This document shows positions 1 to 8,143 of a stretch of 64,000 nt of DNA, piece by piece (the stretch's first letter is position 1; every line of letters starts with the position of its first letter). Origin of the DNA: Alkalimonas sp. (lineage in GTDB: Bacteria > Pseudomonadota > Gammaproteobacteria > Enterobacterales > Alteromonadaceae). Under the pieces are notes generated by a model. The model was not told where the DNA came from. It saw only the letters and a program-made list of their open reading frames with translations, and did no database searches. Location: assembly GCF_020831925.1 (NCBI RefSeq), contig NZ_JAFIFQ010000006.1, positions 40,509 to 104,508 of the forward strand. Direction: 5' to 3'. Made by a program: the position numbers and the translations under genes.

Positions 1-561
1 GGCTGATACAGACAGCAAGACTTGGCCTGTATGCACATCGATCGCCCGTAAATAGACAGTCACTTGATCTTCACGGAATAATTCGGATGCCCCTATACCA
101 AAGTACTCTACCCCAAAACCGCCAGTGGTCAGGTTTGTTTCGTAACTGATAATACCACCCTCGAACAGCAACCTGGCCTCACGCAGCGGTGGAAGCTCTT
201 GACCACTTCGGCTGGAGCCATGAATTTTGCGCTCCGTCAGCAAATTTTGTAGCCCCTCACGCTCCAAAGGTGCAAACCAACCTGTATCCAGCAGGATCTG
301 CGTTAACATGGAAGTGCCACCTTGTGTTACTGCAGTGGAAAAGCTGGATACATTCGCCTGAGGCTTGTATTGGCCGGTCTGATCACGAAACGAATAGACA
401 GAAACAGGAATGGCATGTTGTGGCTTTGGTTGCTGCCACAACTGCTGCATCAGACTACTTGGCTTATCAACTTCAGCCGGGCTGATGTGAAAGCGGGGTT
501 TTGGCATCGCCGAGCAACCCGCCAGCGAAATCAGAGCGGCAAGAATGATGAACTTCTTCAT
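1..561 (-). CDS. csgG: CsgG curli secretion channel lipoprotein, 3' end outside window
   Basis: CsgG forms the nonameric outer-membrane pore through which curli subunits are exported. The visible part is the N-terminal 187 residues; the C-terminal part runs off the left edge. It starts with MKKFIILAALISLAGC, a signal peptide with lipobox LAGC, so Cys16 would be lipidated. The CsgG-type segments PVSVYSFRDQTGQYKP, ML.QIL.DTGWF.PLEREGL and LRAIDVHTGQVL follow. The ATG lies 3 bases after the csgF stop, in the order csgE-csgF-csgG of a curli operon. The start is firm because a signal peptide and lipobox follow directly. The family assignment is by residue pattern and synteny, both strong. Confidence 0.93.
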   Translation of the reverse strand, partial: MKKFIILAALISLAGCSAMPKPRFHISPAEVDKPSSLMQQLWQQPKPQHAIPVSVYSFRDQTGQYKPQANVSSFSTAVTQGGTSMLTQILLDTGWFAPLEREGLQNLLTERKIHGSSRSGQELPPLREARLLFEGGIISYETNLTTGGFGVEYFGIGASELFREDQVTVYLRAIDVHTGQVLLSVSA

Positions 562-563
562 GC

Positions 564-938
564 TTAACCACCTATGCTTGGGATAATTAAAATCGTGATT
601 TCACCAGTCATTTGATTGGTAATTTCTACGCGGATACTACCATCCGTCCCTGAGCTCACATTGACTATAAACTCACCGGTATCATAGATGCCATCCACCA
701 AATCGCCATCAGCTATCCGCCTGGTGAGTGTATTAATGATATTGCGCTCTAAAGCCTCTCTAAACTTATCAACAAAGTTTTTTTCTACTCGGCCAGGTTG
801 ATGGATTTGTGCTTTTTGCAACAAGAAGGCCCCATTCAGTGGGTTACCGCCAAAGCTTGGGTTAATAGGGGTATAAACCAACTCAGTGCCATGAGCAGCG
901 CTCATAAAAAGAGTTAAGAATAACAACTTATACTTCAT
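564..938 (-). CDS. csgF: CsgF curli assembly/nucleation factor
   Basis: CsgF is a small exported protein that binds the CsgG pore and couples export to CsgB-dependent nucleation at the cell surface. The protein is 124 residues, near the usual ~138. A signal peptide (MKYKLLFLTLFMSAAHG) precedes the family's hallmark ELVYTPINPSFGGNPLNG, the segment that inserts into the CsgG pore in E. coli. I chose the ATG at 938 rather than 944 or 977: AAAGGA lies 6 bases before 938 but directly abuts the ATG at 944, and the 977 version puts charged residues before the signal peptide. It is followed 3 bases later by csgG and preceded closely by csgE. Confidence 0.93.
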   Translation of the reverse strand: MKYKLLFLTLFMSAAHGTELVYTPINPSFGGNPLNGAFLLQKAQIHQPGRVEKNFVDKFREALERNIINTLTRRIADGDLVDGIYDTGEFIVNVSSGTDGSIRVEITNQMTGEITILIIPSIGG

Positions 939-948
939 GGTCATTCCT

Positions 949-1335
949 TTAAAATAATTCTTCGGCTGATTCGCCAAGTATACGGTCGGCCTGAATTCTG
1001 GCGAGCTCAGTAAGGCTCTGAAGTACAGCCTGTTCCGCAGTTTCTTTCACATCGTTGTAGCGTCTGCCAAAGTAAGTCTGATAAATCCGCCGGTCATTCA
1101 TTTCGACCCAAAGTACAGTTCCAGCCTGAGGGTATACCTGTTCATAGATGACTACAGTGATATTGTCCGTTGCTGGTATATCACGCCAATAACCTGAATA
1201 GTAAAAAACAAAGTCTTTACCAAAACGAGTAACCGTGCGATCAAGCACCAATCCCCCCAGTGTAATATCTCTGGAAATGCTCTGAGGCGTGAAAGAAGCA
1301 ACAATAAATAACAGCAGATAAATTATTATTTTCAT
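949..1335 (-). CDS. csgE: CsgE curli export specificity factor
   Basis: CsgE is a periplasmic adaptor that caps CsgG and delivers CsgA for secretion. The protein is 128 residues, the family's usual length, with a signal peptide (about residues 1-21) and the CsgE-like core GLVLDRTVTRFGKDFVFYYS, ITVVIYEQVYPQAGTVLWV and IYQTYFGRR. It sits between csgA and csgF on the same strand. The start has no good Shine-Dalgarno; the ATG follows a GC-rich hairpin after csgA, which would fit lower expression than the structural subunits (inference). It ends 11 bases before the csgF start. Confidence 0.93.
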   Translation of the reverse strand: MKIIIYLLLFIVASFTPQSISRDITLGGLVLDRTVTRFGKDFVFYYSGYWRDIPATDNITVVIYEQVYPQAGTVLWVEMNDRRIYQTYFGRRYNDVKETAEQAVLQSLTELARIQADRILGESAEELF

Positions 1336-1345
1336 AAGGGCATAA

Positions 1346-1363
1346 AGGCGGCCTAAGCCGCCT
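1346..1363 (-). terminator. Hairpin between csgA and csgE, likely attenuator
   Basis: A 7-bp stem AGGCGGC/GCCGCCT with a 4-base loop lies 20 bases after the csgA stop. On the minus strand it is followed only by TTTATG, a short T tract, so termination would be partial. It would let a csgBA transcript predominate over csgEFG (inference). Confidence 0.5.
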
Positions 1364-1382
1364 GTTTTACTTCATGAGCCGA

Positions 1383-2936
1383 TTAATGTTGAATCACAGT
1401 AGCTGTATTGAAGTCACCTACCTGAGTGACAGACATCACATTTCCAGCACCCATCTGTGAACCCATGACCAGGTTATCATTACCCATTTGTGAGATGGAG
1501 ACCAAACCGGAATTGCCTCCTTGAACAAACGAAGGTCCTGCGTTGCCAGTTACCCAGTTGCCAGTACCCACCTGGGTAATACTCATTACATTGTCACTGC
1601 CAGCCAGAAGTACATCAATCAAGTTGAAGTCCCCTTGTTGCTGTGCCGTGAATCGCTGATTTAACAGAAGGCCACTGTCACCTGTAGCAATAACTTCGTT
1701 GAAATCACCGGACTGTTCAATCGAAAACTGATTATCAGCTCCAACAAACTCAACATAAGCAAAATTATCAGCGCCATCCTGATTTATTTCGATAACATTA
1801 TCAAAACCAAAATCAACATTTCCCAGCGCGAAGTTTCCGCTTCCGTCTTGCTCAATTACGATGGTGTTGTTGTAACCAAAGGCTGCAGCACCAGCGTAAT
1901 TAAACTCCCCTGAACTATGAATAAAGGCCTGGTTCATTCCACCATCCAGCACAACTTCACCGACATTTTGGCTGCCTTCCTGATAAATCTCAATATCATG
2001 ACCATCACCAAAGGTTGCGAAGAATGCTATGTTTTCGTTGCCTTGCTGCCATACATCGATAAGGTTGTCATTACCAGTTACACCAATAGGCGCATCAACT
2101 TCGTTAGCAACACCTTCTTGTTGAACCCAGATGGTATTATCAACACCAGCCAGAGGCTCTAAAATAAAAACGTTCTGAGCTCCGTCCTGATATACATCTA
2201 CCAAGTTGCCTTCCCCACTGACATCAAAGGCAATAAAAGCGTTATCTGAACCAAATTGTTGGATATAGAAGGTGTTGTTATCACCATTCACGCCAACCAC
2301 ACCGCCAACGTTACCATCGCCGTATTGCTCAACTTCCATGATGTTGCCATCACCGAACAGTTGAAACATGCCTGATTCGTTAAAGCTGCCATCCTGGACG
2401 CTAAATAACTCATTGTTATTGCCAGTAAAGCCAGCATTAGTCCAATTACCATCTCCTTCCTGAATGACTTCAACAAAGTTGGCGTCGCCTGTTAACACGA
2501 TAGTTGCTTCATTCTGGTCGCCGTTTTGGAACACAGCAGCATCATTCACATCGCCTGAAATTGCAATTTCAGCCACATTCCAGAAGCCATCTTGAGTGAC
2601 AGTTGCGGTGTTTTCGTTACCGGCAATATCCACAAATGCGATGTGCCAATCATCCTGTTGTTCAAGACGAATCCAGTTATCCTCACCTACGCTGAAAGCA
2701 AAAGCTTCATGCCAAACGCCATCTTGATTCACCTGGGTATCGTTTAAACTGCCATCTTGTTCGACAATTGCCAAATTAATGTTGCCGCTTTGCTCAACAT
2801 AAGCTTCATTACCTTCAATAGCACCTGCAACGGATGTCTGCAATACCAAGGCTTCGTTATCAGCAAATGCTGTTCCCGAAAGTGCTAGCGCAATAGCCAC
2901 TCCCAAAACGTGTTTACGTGGATTTTTAAAACTCAT
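1383..2936 (-). CDS. csgA: CsgA-like major curlin, greatly expanded repeat protein
   Basis: This is the structural amyloid subunit of curli. It has 517 residues against about 150 in E. coli. A signal peptide (about 1-26, ending GTAFA) is followed by an almost uninterrupted chain of about 41 half-repeats with the curlin signature G-x-x-N, usually spaced 22-23 residues apart in pairs. Half-repeats alternate between Q-x-G-x-x-N (VEQDGSLN, VFQNGDQN, INQDGADN) and a form without the Gln (AISGDVN, VLTGDAN, EFVGADN). E. coli CsgA has only five full repeats. The chain is rich in Asp and Glu with almost no Lys or Arg, so the mature protein is strongly acidic. It ends VTQVGDFNTATVIQH, a typical curlin C-terminus. 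GGAG lies 8 bases before the ATG. Base composition is more AT-rich than the metabolic genes. Confidence 0.9.
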   Translation of the reverse strand: MSFKNPRKHVLGVAIALALSGTAFADNEALVLQTSVAGAIEGNEAYVEQSGNINLAIVEQDGSLNDTQVNQDGVWHEAFAFSVGEDNWIRLEQQDDWHIAFVDIAGNENTATVTQDGFWNVAEIAISGDVNDAAVFQNGDQNEATIVLTGDANFVEVIQEGDGNWTNAGFTGNNNELFSVQDGSFNESGMFQLFGDGNIMEVEQYGDGNVGGVVGVNGDNNTFYIQQFGSDNAFIAFDVSGEGNLVDVYQDGAQNVFILEPLAGVDNTIWVQQEGVANEVDAPIGVTGNDNLIDVWQQGNENIAFFATFGDGHDIEIYQEGSQNVGEVVLDGGMNQAFIHSSGEFNYAGAAAFGYNNTIVIEQDGSGNFALGNVDFGFDNVIEINQDGADNFAYVEFVGADNQFSIEQSGDFNEVIATGDSGLLLNQRFTAQQQGDFNLIDVLLAGSDNVMSITQVGTGNWVTGNAGPSFVQGGNSGLVSISQMGNDNLVMGSQMGAGNVMSVTQVGDFNTATVIQH

Positions 2937-2975
2937 TGTTATTCTCCAGTCATTATTGTTTTAACTTTCATGTAT

Positions 2976-3374
2976 TTAATACTGCACAATCGATAGTTCC
3001 GCATTGTTACCAATTTGCTGAATACTAAAACCTGATCCGCCAAATTGCTGGATTTGGATCAGGTTAAAATCTCCTTGTTGCAATACATCAACTTGATTTA
3101 ATGAGTCAGCTTGGGCAATTTCAGCACGATTACCAACGCCTATTTGACGTAATGCCAATTGATTTAAATAACCAGCCTGCTGCAACAAAGCGACATTGCT
3201 TTGACCCAACTGCTCTACCAGCATTGAATTCATAGAACCGTTTTGCTCCAAAACAACTTGGTTTGCCATTTGCTGACGCTCTAACAACGAGGTTAGAGGC
3301 AAAGACAGTTCAGCTGAAAGCCAAGGGCTAAAAATCAAGGCGCTGAATAAGGACACTTTTGCGATTGTTAACAA
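2976..3374 (-). CDS. csgB: CsgB-like minor curlin / nucleator
   Basis: CsgB anchors curli at the cell surface and seeds CsgA polymerisation. The 132-residue protein has a signal peptide and five to six curlin repeats (VLEQNGSMN, LVEQLGQSN, LLQQAGYLN, LRQIGVGN, VLQQGDFN, IQQIGNN). Gln is plentiful and acidic residues few, unlike the neighbouring CsgA. It is the first gene of the operon, 39 bases ahead of csgA. The start appears to be TTG at 3374, with AAAGGA about 9 bases upstream; the nearby ATG at 3384 is out of frame. No csgD regulator is in the window. Confidence 0.87.
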   Translation of the reverse strand: MLTIAKVSLFSALIFSPWLSAELSLPLTSLLERQQMANQVVLEQNGSMNSMLVEQLGQSNVALLQQAGYLNQLALRQIGVGNRAEIAQADSLNQVDVLQQGDFNLIQIQQFGGSGFSIQQIGNNAELSIVQY

Positions 3375-3669
3375 TTGGGCACATCCTTTAAATCTTAGAT
3401 ACCAGCCTAAACTATAAGATTCACAGCATGCTGCAATTGGATGAAAGAGTTATTTTTTTAAAGCGAATAACTAATGATAAAACAATATTTACACTATAAA
3501 ACAATTAGATGGGCTCATTTAGTTTACATCTACCCCCCATTTAAGACTAGTACATTCTTACTAATTTCACTGATCGTAGAGTCTATTAATTCTAATTTAT
3601 GGTATTGATTACTTGTGCTAAAAAAAGGCGCAAATACTTTACTATAATGAAAAAATAAGGTACTAAATT
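3375..3669. promoter_or_regulatory. AT-rich divergent promoter region, csgB / subtilisin-like protease
   Basis: This 295-base gene-free stretch is markedly AT-rich and lies between divergently transcribed csgB and the protease gene, so it must hold both promoters. On the plus strand TATAAT occurs near 3651 just before the protease start. I could not define a CsgD-type or other named operator in it. Confidence 0.5.
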
Positions 3670-6162
3670 ATGCGACAACTCAAAAAACTGGCCTTGGCTA
3701 TTTCGGCAGCTCTGGTCGCTGGAAGTGTGATGGCTGCGCCGCAACAAGCAGCTGATGACTCCATCATAGTCGTATTTAAACCAGGTGTAGGTAAAGCAGA
3801 GCGGGAAATGGTTATGAGCCGCTCTGGTGTTTCGCTTCGCGAACTGGATGCTGAGGGACGTGATATTCGCATGAAGCATGTGGCTGATGGACGTATTGCC
3901 AAAGTCCGCATACCACGAGGTGTTGAGCGTGATCAGTTGATCAAAAAATTAAGCCTGCATCCAGCTATTGAGATTGCAGAACCTAATTACATTGTCCAAC
4001 CACTTACCTCCCCATTGTCTCCTAACGATCCACGCTTTAATGAACTATGGGGCCTGCACAATACAGGTCAAAGTGGTGGTACGCCTGGTGCTGATATTAG
4101 CGCTGTTGAAGCCTGGCAAACTACAACCGGAAGTCGAGATATTATCATCGGTGTCATTGATACAGGTATGGATTACAACCATCCGGATTTGATAGCTAAT
4201 CGCTGGGAAAATGATGGTAGTTATCCAGGCCATCAGTTTGGCTGGTCAACACTAAATGCCAGTGGCGACCCAATGGATAGTGGTAGCCATGGCACTCATG
4301 TTGCTGGAACTATTGGCGCTGTGGGTGATAATGGGGTTGGTGTTGCAGGCGTTAGCTGGAATGTCACTCTGATCCCATGTCAGTTCCTCGGTGCCGGAGG
4401 TGGCTCTACCGCAGGCGCGATTGAATGTATCAGTTATTTTACCGATTTAAAGCTGAATCATGGTGTTGACGTTAAGGCGACTAACAACTCCTGGGGAGGT
4501 GGCGGTTTTTCAGAAGCTTTAAAGCTTGCCATTGAAGATGGAGGCGATGCAGGTATTTTGTTTATTGCTGCTTCTGGCAATGATGGTCGAAATGCTGATC
4601 AGTTCCCTATGTATCCAGCAGCCTATGATTCAGACATTATTGTCTCTGTTGCCTCAACCGACCGCAATGATAACCTGTCCGGTTTCTCAAATTATGGTTT
4701 AGTTAGCGTTGATCTGGGGGCTCCAGGCTCAGCCATTTTATCCACAGTGCCAGGGGCTGGTTACAGTACCTTCTCAGGCACTTCTATGGCATCTCCTCAT
4801 GTTGCTGGTGCAGCTGCACTGGTATGGTCATTGGATCCAAATATTTCAGCATTGCAGATGAAAGAAATCCTGATGCAATCAGGTGATGCTCTGCCATCAC
4901 TGGATGGTCGGACAGTCTCTGGTAAACGTTTAAATGTTGCCAGCGCTTTAGAAGAAGCTGATCCAGCACCTGGTTTCCGCTTAAGCCTGGATCCTCGCAA
5001 TCAGGAAGTTATCGCCGGTGAGCAAACAGCTTACACCCTGGAGTTCAGCTCAGTAGCTGGTTGGAATGATGCAATTCAGCTTACTGTGGATGCAACACCA
5101 GCTATGCCTGGTGTTAGCTTTTCATCGGATGTAGCTTACCCTGGTGATACGGTAAGTTTATTGGTTGATACCGATGAAGATACACCATGGGGTGCCTATC
5201 AGTTCCTGATCACAGCCACGGACAGCGCGTCTGGAGACTTGGTGCGCCAGACGACCGCCAACCTGAATGTGATTCCACAAGGCTTAATGGACTTTCCATA
5301 CGAAAATACGACACCGATTGCCATCCCTGATAACAACCCTGCTGGTATTGAAAGCATTATTTCAGTAGCTGAGTCAGGTCATGTTTTTGGTGCTGAAGTG
5401 GGCGTTAATATCACCCACACCTGGCGTGGTGATTTGATTGTGCGCCTCACCTCACCAGAAGGGACAGTGCATACCTTGCATAACCGCACTGGCGGTAGCG
5501 CAGACGACCTGATCCAAAGCTGGGAAGTTGATGTTTATAACGGCGAAGCCATGCAAGGTGACTGGACCTTGTTTGTCTCAGATAACGCAGCACTGGATAC
5601 AGGTACTCTAAACAGCTGGAATCTTACGCTGACGGCTCTGCCTGATGGTGACATTGTCGACCCTGATCCGGAAGCACCTGTTGCCAGCTTTGGCTATTCA
5701 GCCTCTGGCTTACTGGTTAACTTCAGTGATCAGAGTAGCGAAGGTGATGATGCCATTGTGAGCTGGGACTGGAACTTCGGCGATGGCAGCAGCTCGTCGC
5801 AGCAAAACCCTTCGCATTTGTTCAGCGCAGCGGGCAGCTACAACGTTACCCTGACCGTTGCAGATGGCAATGGCTTGACGGACAGTACCTCTCAGACCGT
5901 GACCGTAAGTGATGTGATCAGCTCTATCGACCTGTGGGTGCATCGTGCGCAGCAAGCCCGCACAGGCTCGAGCATCGTTGACTTACGCTGGTCAGGTGCG
6001 GACAGCCGGGTAGATCTTTACCGCGATGGCGTTAAGGTAGCTACCCTTGAAAATCAGGGCCGCTACCGTGATCGCTTCAATACAACTGCCAGCCAGGTTG
6101 TTTATCAGCTGTGTGCTGAAAACACAGACCAATGCTCAGCAGAAATTGTTGCGCAATTTTAA
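3670..6162 (+). CDS. Secreted S8 subtilisin-like serine protease with P and PKD domains
   Basis: This is a secreted endopeptidase of 830 residues. Order of parts: signal peptide (1-22), an I9-like propeptide (about 29-112), the S8 catalytic domain with triad D164 (VIDTGMDYNHPDL), H207 (GSHGTHVAGT) and S372 (GTSMASPHVAG), a linker domain, a P/proprotein-convertase domain (about 540-655, with TWRGDLIVRLTSPEGT), a PKD domain (about 670-752, with SWDWNFGDGSSS) and a C-terminal fibronectin-III-like module. This multidomain plan is common in marine and freshwater Alteromonadales exoproteases. The start follows an AAGG motif. It is divergent from the curli operon and followed by a good terminator. 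Its substrate is not evident. Confidence 0.92.
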   Translation: MRQLKKLALAISAALVAGSVMAAPQQAADDSIIVVFKPGVGKAEREMVMSRSGVSLRELDAEGRDIRMKHVADGRIAKVRIPRGVERDQLIKKLSLHPAIEIAEPNYIVQPLTSPLSPNDPRFNELWGLHNTGQSGGTPGADISAVEAWQTTTGSRDIIIGVIDTGMDYNHPDLIANRWENDGSYPGHQFGWSTLNASGDPMDSGSHGTHVAGTIGAVGDNGVGVAGVSWNVTLIPCQFLGAGGGSTAGAIECISYFTDLKLNHGVDVKATNNSWGGGGFSEALKLAIEDGGDAGILFIAASGNDGRNADQFPMYPAAYDSDIIVSVASTDRNDNLSGFSNYGLVSVDLGAPGSAILSTVPGAGYSTFSGTSMASPHVAGAAALVWSLDPNISALQMKEILMQSGDALPSLDGRTVSGKRLNVASALEEADPAPGFRLSLDPRNQEVIAGEQTAYTLEFSSVAGWNDAIQLTVDATPAMPGVSFSSDVAYPGDTVSLLVDTDEDTPWGAYQFLITATDSASGDLVRQTTANLNVIPQGLMDFPYENTTPIAIPDNNPAGIESIISVAESGHVFGAEVGVNITHTWRGDLIVRLTSPEGTVHTLHNRTGGSADDLIQSWEVDVYNGEAMQGDWTLFVSDNAALDTGTLNSWNLTLTALPDGDIVDPDPEAPVASFGYSASGLLVNFSDQSSEGDDAIVSWDWNFGDGSSSSQQNPSHLFSAAGSYNVTLTVADGNGLTDSTSQTVTVSDVISSIDLWVHRAQQARTGSSIVDLRWSGADSRVDLYRDGVKVATLENQGRYRDRFNTTASQVVYQLCAENTDQCSAEIVAQF

Positions 6163-6195
6163 TGAACTGCACAGCTTAATTAAAAGCATTTAATC

Positions 6196-6223
6196 AAAGG
6201 CGATCGATAGGTCGCCTTTTTTA
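6196..6223 (+). terminator. Rho-independent terminator after the S8 protease
   Basis: Stem AAAGGCGA/TCGCCTTT with an 8-base loop, followed by a run of T. It lies 34 bases after the protease stop codon. Confidence 0.8.
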
Positions 6224-6280
6224 TTGCGCGTGAACTTGCTATCTTAAATTACCCAGAGCGACTTGTAGTAAGGAATTGTT

Positions 6281-7189
6281 GTGCTCGCAGAATTTCAGGC
6301 CATTGAACATCATTTGAACCGTATTATTCTTGGTAAGAGTGCTCAGATCAAATTAGCACTTTGCTGTTTATTGGCCAAAGGGCATCTGCTATTGGAAGAC
6401 TTACCAGGCATGGGCAAAACCACGCTAGCCCATGCGCTGGCTGATAGCCTTAGCCTATCCTATCGTCGGGTGCAATTTACCAGTGATTTGTTACCAGGCG
6501 ATCTGCTGGGAATGAGTATCTATGATACACGCTCCCATCAGTTTAACTTTCAACCAGGCCCGGTGTTCAGCCACCTATTATTGGCCGACGAGATTAACCG
6601 TGCCAGCCCGAAAACGCAAAGCGCCTTGCTTGAGGCGATGGAAGAGCAGCAGGTATCGATTGACGGCAAAACAAGAGCCCTGCCCTCACCTTTTTTTGTG
6701 ATAGCCACTCAGAACCCGCTGGACCAGTCTGGTACATCCGCTTTGCCAGAATCGCAGCTGGATCGTTTTTTAATGCGATTATCACTTGGCTTTCCGGATC
6801 GCGCCGCTGAATTTGAGTTGCTGGACTCAGATCGCGGTCAATCGAGGTTAAAACTAGTACAGCAACAACTTAGTATTGAGCAACTGATGGCACTGCAAGC
6901 CAAGGTGCCTCATATCCATGCCTCTGAAGCTTTAATTAACTACTTGCTGGACTTGGTGGCACATAGCAGGCAGCACCCGGATATGTTGCCATTATCGCCA
7001 AGAGCCGCTAAAGCATTGCTTCAGGCAGCCAAAGCCTGGGCATTGATGCAAGAACGTGACTATGTTACCGCGGATGATGTACAGGCAATATTTCCAAGTG
7101 TAAGTGAGCATCGGCTAGACCCAAAATCTCGTGCTGCAGAGCCTCGTTGGAGTCTGCTGTTGCTTCGTGAAACGCCTTGTACCCTATAA
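6281..7189 (+). CDS. MoxR-family AAA+ ATPase
   Basis: MoxR ATPases act as chaperone-like factors in maturing or regulating partner proteins, often encoded with DUF58 and transglutaminase-like proteins. The 302-residue protein has Walker A PGMGKTT (about residues 41-47), Walker [11 protein letters not shown], the family motif [12 protein letters not shown], sensor region FFVIATQNP, the [15 protein letters not shown] motif and a C-terminal lid [17 protein letters not shown]. The start is GTG at 6281 with AAGGA 7 bases upstream. It is the first of three closely packed genes; the next starts 12 bases after its stop. The assignment is firm at family level; the exact role is unknown. Confidence 0.92.
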   Translation: MLAEFQAIEHHLNRIILGKSAQIKLALCCLLAKGHLLLEDLPGMGKTTLAHALADSLSLSYRRVQFTSDLLPGDLLGMSIYDTRSHQFNFQPGPVFSHLLLADEINRASPKTQSALLEAMEEQQVSIDGKTRALPSPFFVIATQNPLDQSGTSALPESQLDRFLMRLSLGFPDRAAEFELLDSDRGQSRLKLVQQQLSIEQLMALQAKVPHIHASEALINYLLDLVAHSRQHPDMLPLSPRAAKALLQAAKAWALMQERDYVTADDVQAIFPSVSEHRLDPKSRAAEPRWSLLLLRETPCTL

Positions 7190-7201
7190 GGTCATAACGC
7201 T

Positions 7202-8143
7202 GTGACACAAATCACAACAAAGCTAAGAGATAAACTTCGCCAACGTCTGAAGAGCTGGCTGGCTAAAAGGTTTGCTAGCAATACAGTGCTTGAATTAAAT
7301 CATAGCACTTTATTGGTGTTTCCTACTCGCTACGGGTTTTGGTTCGTTGCCTTGATAATACTGCTTTATTTATTGGGCACCAATTACCAAAATAATTTGA
7401 TTTTACTGCTAGCTTACTTACTACTCAGCGTGTTTCTGCTGAGTATTTGGTTTGCCTGGCGAAACCTCGCAGGATTAAGTATTGAGGTTTCAGCGCCAGC
7501 AGCTGTGTATGCAGGTCAACAGCTCAGCATGCCATTCACCTTAAAACACCAGGCTTCCTACCAGGCTGTGTACTTTTCTATGAGGGCCGCCAGAACCAAA
7601 GTGAGTCAAGGGCAACAAGCAACCCTGCACTGGCCAGCATTGAAAAGAGGCCATTACCCAATCGATAGCGTGTTGGTGTATACAGAGTATCCGTTAGGGC
7701 TGATCCGTTGCTGGAGTTACTTGCCAGTTCAACTGCATTATTGGGTTTATCCTACGCCTACAGAGCCAACCGCCTTGTTACCAGGTGTCGACCCGAAATC
7801 GGATCACAATCAGTTAGCCCCTGAAGAGCTGCCCGATCAGTTAAAAGCTTATCAGCCAGGTGACTCCATTCGCCGCTTGCATTGGAAACGCCTTGCTCGC
7901 CAGCCTGACTCACCAGTGGTCAAAATATCCGAGCAACAACCTAAAGCAGATCCCCGTTGGTTACAGGTCCCTCCGCTGCATGGGGCTGCTCTAGAACAAT
8001 GCCTATCGGAGGTGTGCTACCAGCTGCTTGAGCTGGAGGCAAAGCAAGTGAGTTATGGTCTGAAAACCCCTGCTGGAGATCTTCCCCTTGGTCAAGGTTC
8101 ACTGCATCTGCAGCAATGCCTGCAAAGGCTGGCACTATGTTAA
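7202..8143 (+). CDS. DUF58 domain protein
   Basis: A 313-residue DUF58 protein that usually works with MoxR and a transglutaminase-like partner. Two transmembrane segments (about residues 43-60 and 63-82, FWFVALIILLYLLGTNYQN and LLAYLLLSVFLLSIWFAW) precede a beta-rich cytoplasmic region and the DUF58 core QPGDSIRRLHWKRLAR. It has a GTG start at 7202, 12 bases after the MoxR stop. The 3' end overlaps the next gene, indicating translational coupling. No enzymatic motif is visible. Confidence 0.9.
   Translation: MTQITTKLRDKLRQRLKSWLAKRFASNTVLELNHSTLLVFPTRYGFWFVALIILLYLLGTNYQNNLILLLAYLLLSVFLLSIWFAWRNLAGLSIEVSAPAAVYAGQQLSMPFTLKHQASYQAVYFSMRAARTKVSQGQQATLHWPALKRGHYPIDSVLVYTEYPLGLIRCWSYLPVQLHYWVYPTPTEPTALLPGVDPKSDHNQLAPEELPDQLKAYQPGDSIRRLHWKRLARQPDSPVVKISEQQPKADPRWLQVPPLHGAALEQCLSEVCYQLLELEAKQVSYGLKTPAGDLPLGQGSLHLQQCLQRLALC

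Noticed and set aside
1400..2900. Repetitive DNA that could be taken for a CRISPR-like or tandem-repeat array
   Set aside because: The periodicity is that of curlin protein repeats; DNA units are divergent and in one open frame.
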